From: Desulfoferula mesophila
GTDB taxonomy: Bacteria > Desulfobacterota > Desulfarculia > Desulfarculales > Desulfarculaceae
Direction of reading: 5' to 3'
Length of the DNA: 64,000 nt
Assembly: GCF_037076455.1 (NCBI RefSeq)
Contig: NZ_AP028679.1
Coordinates: 3,053,501-3,117,500 of the forward strand
In this document: positions 50,087 through 59,645 of the stretch, one piece after another
How positions within the stretch are numbered: position 1 is the stretch's first letter
Layout: the number at the start of each line of letters is the position of its first letter
Translations under genes and position numbers: made by a program
The notes under the pieces: generated by a model
Seen by the model: the letters and a program-made list of their open reading frames with translations, nothing else
What the model was told of the DNA's origin: nothing
Database searches by the model: none

Positions 50087-51538
50087 ATGCCCGCGGCCCG
50101 ACACCAATACCTCCGCTGGTCGGGATTCGCTCTGACCTGGGTGTTATTGTTGTTGGGCCTGCATCTGAGCGTTCCCTACTCCTACAATCTTTTCCACAGC
50201 CTGGCCGAAACCTTCTCGGTGGTGGTGGCTTGCGGCATCTTCATGGTGGCCTGGAACACCAGGGAGTTCAGCCGGGTCCCCTACCTCACCTTCCTCGGCG
50301 TGGCCTACCTCTTCGTGGCCGGCCTGGACGTGTTGCACACCCTGGCCTATCAGGGCATGGATATCTTCCCGGACGCCAGGCCGGACCTGACCACCCAGCT
50401 ATGGCTGGTCGCCCGGGTCATGGAGGCCGTTTCCCTGGTCTTGGCCCCCCTGCTGGGCATGCGCCGCTTCAAGGCAGAGGCCCTTCTGATCGTCTACGCC
50501 CTGGTAACCGCCGGGTTGCTGACGCTTATTTTCACCGACCACTTTCCGCTTTGTTACATCCCGGGCCAGGGACTCACCCCCTTCAAGGTTTACGGCGAAT
50601 ACCTGGTCTGCCTGCTCCTGGCGGGCGCGGGGGTGCTGTTTTGGTGGCGGGCGCCCATGTTGGACCCCTTGGTGCTGCGCCTGGTTTTGGCCTCCATCGC
50701 CTGCACCATAGTCTCCGAGGTGTGCTTCACCATTTACGTCAACGCCTTTGGAACGGCCAACCAGGTGGGCCACTACCTCAAAATCATTTCCTTTTACCTG
50801 CTATACCGGGCCAGCGTGGTGGCCAGCCTGAAGCGGCCCTACCAGGTTCTTTTCCGCGATCTCGGGTTGCGGGAGCAGCATCTCAGGGCCAGCGAGGGCC
50901 GCCTCAGGGCCATCCTGGAAAACGCCGCCGCCCTGGTGATCTTCTTGGCCCCGGATTGGAAGGTGCACGAGTTCAACCGGGGAGCGCAGGAAACGTTGGG
51001 CTGGCAACGGCAAGAGGTGTTGTCCAGGGACTTTCTGAGTTTGCTGATCTCCCCCGAACAGGCGCCCGGCGTGGAAGACATCCTGCGCCAAAGCTTGGAC
51101 GGACGGCCCCAGAGGCAGGTCGAAACGGTCATGCACGACAAGCAAGGGCAGCCTCACCACATGCTTTGGAACTGCACCTGCCTGGAGGACGGACAAGGCC
51201 AGCCCCTGGGCGTGGTCATCAGCGGCTTGGACATCACGGTGCGCATTAAGTATGCCCAGGAGCGGGAGAAGCTCATCCAGTCCTTGCAAGAGGCCCTGGC
51301 CGAGGTCAAAACCCTGTCCGGCCTGCTGCCCATCTGCTCCCACTGCAAAAAGGTGCGTGACGACTCGGGTTATTGGCGCCAGATCGAACGATACGTGGAA
51401 AAGCACACCCAGGCCGAGTTCAGCCACAGCCTGTGCCCCCAATGCGCCCACGAGCTCTATCCCGACTATTTCCCCCGCTCCGCCTCCGAGGTTGCCGCGG
51501 AACTAAAAATCCCTGGTAATCAACCGAAAAATCGTTAG
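50087..51538 (+). CDS. MASE3-PAS membrane sensor with terminal Cys-rich module and no output domain
   Basis: A 483-aa protein: six to seven helices of the MASE3 sensor (VPYSYNLFHSLAETFSVVV, LFVAGLDVLHTLAYQGM, PYLTFLGVAYL), then a PAS domain (residues ~275-390) with ILENAAALVIFLAPDWKVHE and FNRGAQETLGWQRQE, and a C-terminal module LSGLLPICSHCKKVRDDSGY and FSHSLCPQCAHELYPDYF with two CxxC pairs. No histidine kinase, GGDEF or receiver domain follows. The last ~40 residues are short and unstructured. The CxxC module is known after PAS domains in some regulators and may bind a metal or partner. ATG 50087 is the only strong start. Confidence 0.78.
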   Translation: MPAARHQYLRWSGFALTWVLLLLGLHLSVPYSYNLFHSLAETFSVVVACGIFMVAWNTREFSRVPYLTFLGVAYLFVAGLDVLHTLAYQGMDIFPDARPDLTTQLWLVARVMEAVSLVLAPLLGMRRFKAEALLIVYALVTAGLLTLIFTDHFPLCYIPGQGLTPFKVYGEYLVCLLLAGAGVLFWWRAPMLDPLVLRLVLASIACTIVSEVCFTIYVNAFGTANQVGHYLKIISFYLLYRASVVASLKRPYQVLFRDLGLREQHLRASEGRLRAILENAAALVIFLAPDWKVHEFNRGAQETLGWQRQEVLSRDFLSLLISPEQAPGVEDILRQSLDGRPQRQVETVMHDKQGQPHHMLWNCTCLEDGQGQPLGVVISGLDITVRIKYAQEREKLIQSLQEALAEVKTLSGLLPICSHCKKVRDDSGYWRQIERYVEKHTQAEFSHSLCPQCAHELYPDYFPRSASEVAAELKIPGNQPKNR

Positions 51539-51580
51539 ATTTATCGATTAGGCCAACTGGGGCGCTCTCAAAGCCAGCCT

Positions 51581-51632
51581 TTGACACCCCCTATGTTGTT
51601 GTGTTAGATTTTTATAGCCCAACATGTTGGGC
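51581..51632 (+). promoter_or_regulatory. serS promoter followed by a 16-bp perfect palindrome
   Basis: TTGACA (51581-51586), 18-base spacer, TAGATT (51605-51610). GCCCAACATGTTGGGC at 51617-51632 is a perfect palindrome lying at or just after the expected start site. It may be an operator or leader hairpin. The 5' leader to GTG 51709 would be about 90 bases. Confidence 0.5.
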
Positions 51633-51708
51633 ATGAATATAGGCTTCGCCGGTTCGGCCCCCGGAATGGGAGCCGAAGGGCGGGTCGGACCGCTTGGGAG
51701 GTCTTCCC

Positions 51709-52989
51709 GTGCTTGATCTTAAATTCCTCCGTGATAACCTGGAGTTGGTAAAAGCCGCCGTGGCCAATAGGCAGGCCGAGGTGGACTTGGCCGGTTTCGA
51801 GGATCTGGACGCCAAGCGCCGCCAGATATTGCCCGAGTTGGAAAGCCTGCGCGCCCGGCGCAACGAGGTGAGCCAACAGGTGGGGCGCGTCAAGCGCGAG
51901 GGCGGCGACCCCAGCGGCGTCTACGCCGAGATGAAAGAGGTGGGCGGACGCATCAAGGAGCTGGAAGGCGAACTGGCCGGGGTGGAGGAGGCCATCAAGC
52001 GGGTGCTTATGACCATCCCTAACCCGCCCCACGCCTCGGTTCCCGTGGGCAAGGGCGAGGAAGACAACCCGGTGGTGGAGACCTGGGGCGAGCCGCCCGA
52101 ATTCGACTTCGAGCCTCTCAATCATTGGGACATCGGCGAAGCCCTGGGCATCATCGACTTCGAGGCCGCCGCCCGCATGACCGGAGCCCGCTTCGTGGTG
52201 CTCAAGGGGGCCGGGGCCCGGCTGGAGCGGGCCCTGATCAACTTCATGCTGGACATCCAGACCATTGAGCACGGCTACCGCGAGGTCCTGCCGCCGTTCA
52301 TGGTCAACAGCCAGGCCATGACCGGCACCGGCCAGTTGCCCAAGTTCGCCGAGGACCTGTTCAAGCTGGAAGGCACCGACTATTGGCTGATCCCCACCGC
52401 CGAGGTGCCGGTGACCAACCTGCACATGGGCCAGGTGGTGGAGGCCGAGCGCCTGCCGCTAAAGTACACCGCCTACACCCCCTGCTTCCGGGCCGAGGCG
52501 GGCAGCCACGGCAAGGACGTGCGCGGGCTCATTCGCCAGCACCAGTTCGACAAGGTGGAGTTGGTGCGCCTGGTGCGCCCGGAAGAGAGCTACCAGCACC
52601 TGGAAGAGCTCACCGCCAACGCCGAGGAGATTCTGCGCCGCCTGGAGCTGCCCTATCAGAAGGTGGTGCTTTGCACCGGCGACCTGGGCTTCTCGGCGGC
52701 CAAGACCTACGACCTGGAGGTGTGGCTGCCCGGCCAAAACCGCTACCGGGAGATAAGCTCCTGCTCCAACTTCGAGGATTTCCAGGCCCGGCGGGCGGGG
52801 TTGCGCTTCAAGGAAAAAGGCGCCAAGGGCACCAGCCTGGTGCACACCCTCAACGGCTCGGGCCTGGCGGTGGGACGCACCCTGGTGGCCATCCTGGAAA
52901 ACGGCCAGCAAGCCGACGGCACGGTAAAGTTGCCGGCCGCCCTGGCCCCCTACATGGGCGGTCTGGAAGTCATTACCCCGGAGGAGTAA
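51709..52989 (+). CDS. serS: Seryl-tRNA synthetase
   Basis: Class II enzyme. The 426-aa protein starts [15 protein letters not shown] at GTG 51709, with GGGAGG eight bases upstream. The N-terminal coiled-coil arm spans ~25-105 ([20 protein letters not shown]). Class II motifs are visible: motif 2 ([21 protein letters not shown]) and motif 3 ([19 protein letters not shown]), with motif 1 near the middle. It is 20 bases upstream of the transpeptidase-like gene, so they may share a transcript. Confidence 0.97.
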   Translation: MLDLKFLRDNLELVKAAVANRQAEVDLAGFEDLDAKRRQILPELESLRARRNEVSQQVGRVKREGGDPSGVYAEMKEVGGRIKELEGELAGVEEAIKRVLMTIPNPPHASVPVGKGEEDNPVVETWGEPPEFDFEPLNHWDIGEALGIIDFEAAARMTGARFVVLKGAGARLERALINFMLDIQTIEHGYREVLPPFMVNSQAMTGTGQLPKFAEDLFKLEGTDYWLIPTAEVPVTNLHMGQVVEAERLPLKYTAYTPCFRAEAGSHGKDVRGLIRQHQFDKVELVRLVRPEESYQHLEELTANAEEILRRLELPYQKVVLCTGDLGFSAAKTYDLEVWLPGQNRYREISSCSNFEDFQARRAGLRFKEKGAKGTSLVHTLNGSGLAVGRTLVAILENGQQADGTVKLPAALAPYMGGLEVITPEE

Positions 52990-53009
52990 TTACGCAGGTG
53001 AGAGCGAAT

Positions 53010-54257
53010 ATGGTTCGTCGCCTGGTTGTATTTGGCCGCCTAGCTCCGGTAGCGGCGTTTTTCCTGGTACTGGCCTGCCTGGCGGGCGCGGCGATTCCCG
53101 CCCTGGCCGGCCCCACCACGCTGGACAAAACCCAGCTCGCCCGCATGTTGGGTGGCGGCTGGACGCCCCGGCTGGCCGCCGGTTACACCCTGGAGCTCAG
53201 GCACGACCGGCTGGGCCGCATGCGCCTGGAGCCCACCATCATCCCCTCTTTGCAGGCCCAGGCGGACAACCTGCTCAAGCCCCTGAAAAGCCACCGCGCC
53301 GCCGTGGTGGTGCTGGAGCCCTCCAGCGGCAAGGTGTTGGTGTTGTCCGGGGTGCGCCGCGGCCGCCTGGATCCGGGCGTGGCCCTGGACGCCACCGCCC
53401 CGGCGGCCAGCCTGTTCAAGGTGGTCACCGCCGCCGCCGCCCTGGAAGAAACCGGGCTGGACCCGGACAGCCGGTTGGGTTACGTGGGCCGCGCCCACAC
53501 CCTTTACCGCTTTCAGCTAAAGGAAAAACCGCGCTACCGGCCCCAGCAGGTCACCCTGGCCAAGAGCTTCGCCTCTTCCAACAACCCCATCTTCGCCCGG
53601 CTAGGCATATACCAGGTGGGTGGCAGAATCCTGACCAACTACGCCCACTCCCTGGGTTTTGAAAAAAAGCTGCCCTTTGAGCTGCCGCTGAACTCCAGTT
53701 GCCTGGTCAAGCCGGCCAGCTCCTACGGGGTGGGCGAGATGGCCAGTGGCTACAACCGGGTCACCTCCATGAGCCCCCTGCACGCGGCCCTGGTGGTTTC
53801 CACCTTCCTCAATGGAGGCCGCCTGCCCGAGCCCTACATAGTAAAGCGCCTCAGCAGCGCCGACGGCATGACCTACTATCTGGGCAAGCCCCACCTGGGC
53901 CCGCCCATCATTAGCCCGGAAACCTGCGACCAGATGCAGCGCCTGTTCGAGGCCACGGTGGAAGTGGGCACCGCCCGCAAGGCCTTCCGGCGGCTCAACC
54001 GTGACAAGGTGCTCAAAAATCTGGAGTTGGGCGGCAAGACCGGCACCATCCGGGGGCCGGACCGCAGCGAGTTGTTCGAGTGGTTCGCGGGCTACGGCCA
54101 CGACCCGGAGAGCGGCCACACCCTGGCGGTGGCCGTATTGGTGGTGCACGGCAAGGTGCGCTATGCCAACCCCAAGCGCCTGGCCCGGCGCATGCTGCAG
54201 GAAGCCTTTCGCAGCGGAACCCTCTACGCCGATAAAAAGCCCGGCGCCATTCATTAG
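53010..54257 (+). CDS. Penicillin-binding transpeptidase-like protein
   Basis: A 415-aa exported protein with an N-terminal signal anchor (FFLVLACLAGAAIPALA). The serine active site motif is PAASLFKVVTAAAALE (S-x-x-K), the second is SSNNPIFARLG (S-x-N), and the third GGKTGTIRG (K-T-G). The N-terminal domain of class A/B PBPs is missing, so the enzyme resembles a short DD-transpeptidase or endopeptidase-like PBP with the catalytic domain only. Substrate specificity cannot be told. It ends within a hairpin that also terminates the opposite gene. Confidence 0.86.
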   Translation: MVRRLVVFGRLAPVAAFFLVLACLAGAAIPALAGPTTLDKTQLARMLGGGWTPRLAAGYTLELRHDRLGRMRLEPTIIPSLQAQADNLLKPLKSHRAAVVVLEPSSGKVLVLSGVRRGRLDPGVALDATAPAASLFKVVTAAAALEETGLDPDSRLGYVGRAHTLYRFQLKEKPRYRPQQVTLAKSFASSNNPIFARLGIYQVGGRILTNYAHSLGFEKKLPFELPLNSSCLVKPASSYGVGEMASGYNRVTSMSPLHAALVVSTFLNGGRLPEPYIVKRLSSADGMTYYLGKPHLGPPIISPETCDQMQRLFEATVEVGTARKAFRRLNRDKVLKNLELGGKTGTIRGPDRSELFEWFAGYGHDPESGHTLAVAVLVVHGKVRYANPKRLARRMLQEAFRSGTLYADKKPGAIH

Positions 54258-54268
54258 GCGCCGGGCTT
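54238..54268 (-). terminator. Terminator of the VCBS gene, overlapping the transpeptidase 3' end
   Basis: A 11-bp stem AGCCCGGCGCC / GGCGCCGGGCT (54238-54248, 54257-54267) with loop ATTCATTA. On the minus strand it is followed by TTTTTATC, so it ends the minus-strand VCBS gene from inside the 3' coding end of the opposite gene. Confidence 0.85.
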
Positions 54269-54319
54269 CACTGGTTTTCAATAACCGGGGCTTTTCCCCC
54301 GGCCGCGTCTTGCCGTCGG

Positions 54320-56005
54320 CTACAGGCCCTTGTTGACCGGCGGCTTCTTATTGGCGGTGGTCGGCTTGAGGGTAAAGGCAACAACGTTGCTCACCCCCTT
54401 GTCCATCATGCCGCCGAAGACCTTTTGGGTGAAGGCGAGCACCAGGGCCGGCCGGCCCACGTTGCCCACGTCGCCGATCACGTAATCGACCACGTCACCT
54501 TGGATGCGCGGAGTGCGCCAATCCTCCACCATGGAAAGTCCGTTCCAGCTCATGCTGTAGATGGTGCCTTGGTAGATCATGCGGGTGTGGGTCAAGACCA
54601 TGCCGAAACGGCCCTTCACCTGCAGGCAGAGAATCTCCTGGCGGCCGTCGTTGTTCATATCGGTGAGGTACAGGCGGCTGTAGAGATACCACCAGGAAGA
54701 ATCGTAGCCGGTCCCCTGCTGCTCCATGTACTCCAGGAACTTGCTGGAGGCGTTGTAGGTGTCGCCGCTGATCCAGATTTGCTCGTTCTTGTCGTTGTAC
54801 ACCCTCAGGTGCATGGTGGGGCCGACGAGCACGGTGTACAGGCGGCCCGAGGCGTTGAGATCCGCCACCACGAAGTTGAAGATCATGGCGGTGTCGGGCA
54901 GGTTCATCGCCCGCTCTTCCTCGAGCTTGCCGTTAACGTAGTGCATCTTGTAGACCGGCCCGAAGAACGGGGAGTCCACGGCGCTGCGCTGGGCAAAGAG
55001 CCAGTCGCCCTTGCCCATGGGGCTGGCCTGCACCCTGAAGCTATAGGGGAGGCCCTTTTCCTTCATCTGGGGACGGCCGCCTTGCCACTCCAAAACGAAG
55101 CTCTCGTTGCTGCTGACCAGGCGGTTGGATACATAGACCTCGGCCCGGCCGTCGTCGTTGATGTCGCCCACGTCCACGAAAAGATAGTCGCCGTCAGGGC
55201 CGTCCTTGAACTCGTACAGCAGGCGGAAGGCGCCCGCGGTAAGGCGGTAGAAGCGCACCCGGTTGGGGAACGCGATGATCAACTCGTTCTTACCGTCGCC
55301 GTCGATATCCCCCACCGCCACCGAGTTGACGATGCCCTTGAGGCGGGGGCTGCGCCAGTAGCGGTCGCTCTCCACGCCGGAGAGCTCCTTGAGGAACAAG
55401 GGGTTCAGCGGGCTGATGTTCTCCGGCAGCTTTTCCAGGCCGCCAGAGTCGGCGGAGCCGCCCGTCGAGGCCACCTTGGTGGCTTCCTTGGCCTGGTTCT
55501 GAGCCGCTATGGCGTCGGGCCGCTTGAATATCTCCGCGTTGATGCGCTGGGCGAACTGGTTGATCTGGGGGATCACCTCGTCCATGTCCTTGGCGTTCAC
55601 ATAGGCGGTCAGGGCCTGACCGGGCTGATCCACCTTGAGCACGCGCGCGTCCACGCTGATGGTGCTGCCCAGCTTGGTGATGGATCCGTAAACCACCACC
55701 TGGGCGCTCAACTCCTTGCCGATCTCGCGGGCCTTGGCCTCGGTATAGGGCGCGGGATATTTCTTGAGCAGGGGAGCCACCAGGTCCGGCTCCACCACGG
55801 TTACCTTGTCTTGCCAGGGCAGACGGGAAGCCAACATGTCCCGCAATCCCTTGGCCAAAAATGAGATGTCCTCTTGGCTGTTGGTGGTGAAGGGCAGGAT
55901 CACCACGCGCTTGGGAGCGGCGGATAGGGCGACGGGGGCGGTTAGGGCAACGCTCAGTACCGCTAAAAGTGCCACCACGGACCAAAAGAAACGGCTGCGT
56001 TTCAT
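54320..56005 (-). CDS. Exported FG-GAP/VCBS repeat protein with N-terminal TolB-like domain
   Basis: A 561-aa exported protein. After a signal peptide comes KRVVILPFTTNSQEDISFLAK and a small alpha/beta domain (about residues 30-160) related to the N-terminal domain of TolB-like and CsgG-like proteins. Then a beta-propeller with Ca-binding loops: GDIDGDGKNELI, GDINDDGRAEVYV, DMNNDGRQEILC and GDVGNVGRPALVL. This suggests extracytoplasmic binding of protein or polysaccharide. ATG 56003-56005. It has no obvious operon partner. Confidence 0.82.
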   Translation of the reverse strand: MKRSRFFWSVVALLAVLSVALTAPVALSAAPKRVVILPFTTNSQEDISFLAKGLRDMLASRLPWQDKVTVVEPDLVAPLLKKYPAPYTEAKAREIGKELSAQVVVYGSITKLGSTISVDARVLKVDQPGQALTAYVNAKDMDEVIPQINQFAQRINAEIFKRPDAIAAQNQAKEATKVASTGGSADSGGLEKLPENISPLNPLFLKELSGVESDRYWRSPRLKGIVNSVAVGDIDGDGKNELIIAFPNRVRFYRLTAGAFRLLYEFKDGPDGDYLFVDVGDINDDGRAEVYVSNRLVSSNESFVLEWQGGRPQMKEKGLPYSFRVQASPMGKGDWLFAQRSAVDSPFFGPVYKMHYVNGKLEEERAMNLPDTAMIFNFVVADLNASGRLYTVLVGPTMHLRVYNDKNEQIWISGDTYNASSKFLEYMEQQGTGYDSSWWYLYSRLYLTDMNNDGRQEILCLQVKGRFGMVLTHTRMIYQGTIYSMSWNGLSMVEDWRTPRIQGDVVDYVIGDVGNVGRPALVLAFTQKVFGGMMDKGVSNVVAFTLKPTTANKKPPVNKGL

Positions 56006-56222
56006 ATAGACTACTCCTCTGAACTAACAACTCCACCAACATGGGCGAGGCTTCAGCATGGATTGCCATGCTGTAACACGGCCCGGCCACCAGCGTCAAG
56101 AAAAGGGCCGTGGCCCCAACGACTTGACACGGGCCGCCCAGGGCACCACAATTCAGCTATGGCGCGCCTCGCCCCACCGTGGCGCACGTGACCTTATTCT
56201 ACCAGCTACAAGGGAGCCCGGC

Positions 56223-56582
56223 ATGGAGTGCCCCCACTGTCAACAGGAACTGCCCGCCCTGCCCTGCGCCACCTGCGGCCAAAAGGCCCTGCCCGGCGCG
56301 GCCTTTTGTCACAACTGCGGCCATGAGCTGCCCGCCCCGGAAGGCGAGCCGCCCAAGCTTTTGACCTGCGCCTCTTGCGGCCACGTGGCCCCGGAGACGG
56401 CCAACTATTGCGCCCAGTGCGGCGAATCGCTGCGCGAGGACGGTGGTCTTCCGGAAGGCCAGATAGATTTCGGCGATCTCACCGACCGCAAGGCCTGCAG
56501 CGACGGCAACTGCATCGGCATCATCGGGCCGGACGGCAAGTGCACCGAGTGCGGCAAGCCCTACACCGGCCCGGCCGAGTAA
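56223..56582 (+). CDS. Multi-zinc-ribbon protein
   Basis: A 119-aa Cys-rich protein. Zinc-ribbon knuckles occur as CPHCQQELPALPCATCG, FCHNCGHELP, TCASCGHVAPETANYCAQCG and the C-terminal ACSDGNCIGIIGPDGKCTEC. The last motif (CxDGxCIGxIGxDGxCxxCGK) recurs in Desulfobacterota. Function unknown; perhaps protein-protein or nucleic-acid binding. ATG 56223 follows AGGGAG. queD starts 13 bases after the stop. Confidence 0.72.
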   Translation: MECPHCQQELPALPCATCGQKALPGAAFCHNCGHELPAPEGEPPKLLTCASCGHVAPETANYCAQCGESLREDGGLPEGQIDFGDLTDRKACSDGNCIGIIGPDGKCTECGKPYTGPAE

Positions 56583-56595
56583 GGACCCCACGCCC

Positions 56596-56964
56596 ATGTA
56601 TCGCCTGATGGTGACCGGCCGCTTTGCCGCGGCCCACAACCTGCGCAACTTCAATGGCCGCTGCGAAGCCCTGCACGGCCACAACTGGAAGGTGGAAGTG
56701 GTGGTGCAGGGGAACCAACTGGACCGGGCCGACCTGTTGATGGACTTCGGCGAGCTCAAGAAGCTCATGAACCAGGCCATGGACCGGCTGGACCACTGCC
56801 ACCTCAACGAGATCACGCCCTTTGACCAGGTGAACCCCTCCAGCGAGCAGATCGCCAAGTACCTTTTCGAGACCATCGGCCAGGGCCTGCCCGAGCACGT
56901 AAGCATGTACTCGGTATCGGCCTGGGAGTCCGACGACAGCCGGGCCACCTACCTGGGCGATTAG
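56596..56964 (+). CDS. queD: 6-carboxytetrahydropterin synthase QueD
   Basis: A 122-aa T-fold enzyme making 6-carboxytetrahydropterin, the second step to 7-cyano-7-deazaguanine for queuosine. Zinc ligands are in FAAAHNLRNF and HGHNWKVEVVV, the catalytic Cys in GRCEALHGHNW, and the C-terminal AWESDDSRATY has the Glu that binds pterin. It has the minimal 120-aa length. Other que genes are not in the window. A terminator follows. Confidence 0.9.
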   Translation: MYRLMVTGRFAAAHNLRNFNGRCEALHGHNWKVEVVVQGNQLDRADLLMDFGELKKLMNQAMDRLDHCHLNEITPFDQVNPSSEQIAKYLFETIGQGLPEHVSMYSVSAWESDDSRATYLGD

Positions 56965-56987
56965 GGCCGCCACCCAATAGTCATCGC

Positions 56988-57022
56988 CAGGGAGCGGGCT
57001 GCGGCCCGCTCCCTGCATTTTT
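56988..57022 (+). terminator. Rho-independent terminator of queD
   Basis: CAGGGAGCGGGC (56988-56999) and GCCCGCTCCCTG (57004-57015), loop TGCG, then CATTTTTC. It lies between queD and the convergent hypE. Confidence 0.92.
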
Positions 57023-58035
57023 CAGCAGATGCGCGGCAGGGGCTCGCCGGAGAGCATGTCCAGCACGCGCCGGCCACCCACGCTGGTGTTGCTCCACACC
57101 CGTCCCGCCCGCTGGCCGCCGCAGCGGCCGATGAGCGCCGCCCGCCGCCCCAGGGGATCGGACCGCATGGCCGCCAGGGCCGCCTCGGCCTGGCTCCCTT
57201 CCACGATGCAGATCAGCTTGCCCTCGTTGGCTAAATACAGGGGGTCCAGGCCCAGCAGCTCGCACACCCCGGCCACCACCGGGTCGATGGGTATGGCCGC
57301 CTCTTCCAGCTCGATGCCCACTCCGCTCAGGGCGGCAATCTCGTTGAGGGCCGTGGCCAGGCCGCCCCGGGTGGGGTCGCGCAGGGTGCGCAGACCGGGG
57401 CAGGCGGCGATGAGCCCGGCGGCCAGATGGTTGAGCGGAGCCGAGTCCGAGGCGATGGGCGCGGTGAGGCCCAGGCCCTCGCGGGAGGCCAGGATGGTCA
57501 CCCCGTGATCGCCCAGGGTGCCCGAGACCAGCACCGCGTCTCCGGGCCGGGCCCGAGCCGCGCCCAGTTCCAACCCATCGGGGATCACCCCGATGCCGGT
57601 GGTGTTGATGAACAGCTTGTCCGCCTGGCCCCGGCCCACCACCTTGGTGTCCCCGGCCACCACCTTGACCCCGGCCTGGCGGGCGGCCCGGCCCATGGAG
57701 GCCACCACCCGCTCCAGGTCGCCGATGGGCAGCCCCTCCTCCAGCACGAAGCCCGTGGTGAGATAAAGCGGGGTGGCCCCGCGCATGGCCACGTCGTTGA
57801 CCGTGCCGTGCACCGCCAGGGAGCCGATGTCGCCGCCGGGGAAAAAGATGGGGTCCACCACGAAGCTGTCGGTGCTCACCGCCAGGCGGCCGCCAAGGGG
57901 CGGCAGCACCGCCGCGTCGTCCATCTGGCCCAGCAGCTCGTTGCCCAGATGCCGGGCGAAAAGCTCGGCCACCAGCTCGGCGCTGGCCTTGCCCCCGGCC
58001 CCGTGGTCCAAGAGGATGTGCTCTCCCCGGCTCAT
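57022..58035 (-). CDS. hypE: Hydrogenase maturation protein HypE
   Basis: Dehydrates the thiocarboxamide to thiocyanate for CN ligand synthesis of [NiFe] hydrogenase. The 337-aa PurM-like protein has LLDHGAGGKASAELVAELF, GTVNDVAMRGATPLYLT and RDPTRGGLATALNEIAAL, with the essential C-terminal Cys in PLPRIC. ATG 58033-58035 with GGAGGGAAG upstream. It is the last gene of the hyp run, 28 bases after the uxaA-type gene. Confidence 0.95.
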   Translation of the reverse strand: MSRGEHILLDHGAGGKASAELVAELFARHLGNELLGQMDDAAVLPPLGGRLAVSTDSFVVDPIFFPGGDIGSLAVHGTVNDVAMRGATPLYLTTGFVLEEGLPIGDLERVVASMGRAARQAGVKVVAGDTKVVGRGQADKLFINTTGIGVIPDGLELGAARARPGDAVLVSGTLGDHGVTILASREGLGLTAPIASDSAPLNHLAAGLIAACPGLRTLRDPTRGGLATALNEIAALSGVGIELEEAAIPIDPVVAGVCELLGLDPLYLANEGKLICIVEGSQAEAALAAMRSDPLGRRAALIGRCGGQRAGRVWSNTSVGGRRVLDMLSGEPLPRIC

Positions 58036-58063
58036 GCGGCTTCCCTCCCTGACGCTACCGATC

Positions 58064-59593
58064 TCACAGCATGGCCCCCACCTGCCAGGGCACGAACTCC
58101 TGGTCGCCGAAGCCCAGGGCCTCGCTCTTGCTGGCCCGGCCCGAGGCGGTGGCCAGCACCAGCTCGAAGATGGCCCGGCCCATATCCTCCACCGAGGCCT
58201 TGCCCTCGGCGATGAGCCCGCAGTTGACGTCCATGTCCTCGGCCATGCGCTGATACATGGCGCTGTTGGTGGCCAGCTTGAGGCTGGGGGCGGGCTTGGA
58301 GCCGCACACCGAGCCCCGGCCGGTGGTGAAGCACACCAGGTTGGCCCCGCCGGCCACCATGCCGGTGATGGAGGGCATGTCGTAGCCGGGGGTGTCCATG
58401 AACACCATGCCCTTGGCCGTGACCGGCCTGGCGTATTCGTACACCTCCACCAGGTTGCTGGTGCCGCCCTTGGCCACCGCGCCCAGGGATTTCTCCAGGA
58501 TGGTGGTGAGCCCCCCGGCCTTGTTGCCCGGCGAGGGGTTGTTGTCCAGGCTGGCCCCGTGCAGGGCCGTGTAGCCCTCCCACCACTTGATGCGCGCGGC
58601 CAGCTTGTCGCCCACCTCGCGGCTCACCGCCCGCCGGGTGAGCAAATGCTCGGCCCCGTAGATCTCGGGCGTCTCGCTGAGGATCGCCGTGCCGCCGTGG
58701 GCCACCAACAGGTCCGCCGCCGCGCCCAGGGCCGGGTTGGCGGTGAGGCCCGAGTAGGCGTCCGAGCCGCCGCACTCCAGGCCCAACATCAAGTGACTGG
58801 CCGGCAGGGTCTGGCGCCGGGCCTGGTCGGCCGCCTGCAGCATCTCCCCCAGCACCTCCAGCCCCCAGCTCACGGTCTTGGCCGTGCCCCCGGCGTCCTG
58901 GATGTTCATGGTCCGTAGCAGTGGTCCGTCACTGAGCGACATGTTCTCCATGAGCGAGCTGATTTGGTTCACCTCGCAGCCCAGGCCCACCAGCAGTACC
59001 CCGGCGAAGTTGGGGTGACGGGCGTAACCGGCCAGGCAGCGCTGCAGGTGCTCGAAACCCAGGCTGGCCGCGGACTGGCCGCAGCCGGTGCCGTGGCCCA
59101 GGGCCACCACCCCGTCCACGTGGGGGTAGCGGGCCAAGAGCTCGGGCCCCACCGCGTCGGCGATGAAGCGGACCACCGAGGCCGAGCAGTTCACCGTGGC
59201 CAGCACCCCCAGGTAGTTGCGGGTGGCCGCCCGGCCGTCGGGGCGCAGGTAGCCCTGGAAGGTGGCCCTCTCCGCCTCGTCCACGTAGGCCGTGGGCTTG
59301 GCCTCGGAGCCGATGGCCAGGTCGCGGTCGAACTGGGCGAAGTGCAGGTTGTGGGTGTGCACCTGCTCTCCGGCGCCCACCGCTTGGGTGGTCTCCCCTA
59401 TGACCTGGCCGTACTTGCGCACCGCCCGGCCAAGGGCCAGGTCGCGGCGGGCCACCTTGTGCCCGGCGGGGATGGCCTGGCGGGTGGTCAGGCCGTGAGC
59501 CTCCAGACGGGTGTCCGCGGGCAGCTCGGTCAAGGCCACCAGCACGTCGTCATCGGGGTGCAGCAGCAATACCTGGGTATTTTCGTCGCTCAT
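58064..59593 (-). CDS. UxaA-family altronate/galactarate-type dehydratase
   Basis: A 509-aa protein with an N-terminal SAF domain (residues ~10-90, ELPADTRLEAHGLTTRQAIP) and a C-terminal UxaA core (GYLRPDGRAATRNYLGVLATV, HGTGCGQSAASLGFEHL, GLGCEVNQISSLMENM, LGLECGGSDAYSGLTANPALG). Such enzymes dehydrate sugar acids with iron or other metal. It sits between hypD and hypE on the same strand. No uronate catabolism gene is nearby. Start ATG 59591-59593 has a weak RBS. Whether it serves hydrogenase metal chemistry or is only carried along is unknown. Confidence 0.88.
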   Translation of the reverse strand: MSDENTQVLLLHPDDDVLVALTELPADTRLEAHGLTTRQAIPAGHKVARRDLALGRAVRKYGQVIGETTQAVGAGEQVHTHNLHFAQFDRDLAIGSEAKPTAYVDEAERATFQGYLRPDGRAATRNYLGVLATVNCSASVVRFIADAVGPELLARYPHVDGVVALGHGTGCGQSAASLGFEHLQRCLAGYARHPNFAGVLLVGLGCEVNQISSLMENMSLSDGPLLRTMNIQDAGGTAKTVSWGLEVLGEMLQAADQARRQTLPASHLMLGLECGGSDAYSGLTANPALGAAADLLVAHGGTAILSETPEIYGAEHLLTRRAVSREVGDKLAARIKWWEGYTALHGASLDNNPSPGNKAGGLTTILEKSLGAVAKGGTSNLVEVYEYARPVTAKGMVFMDTPGYDMPSITGMVAGGANLVCFTTGRGSVCGSKPAPSLKLATNSAMYQRMAEDMDVNCGLIAEGKASVEDMGRAIFELVLATASGRASKSEALGFGDQEFVPWQVGAML

Positions 59594-59645
59594 GGTGTGG
59601 TCCAATCTCACTTAACGTCTCGTGGTCTTGGTTGAGTCGGTTGCG

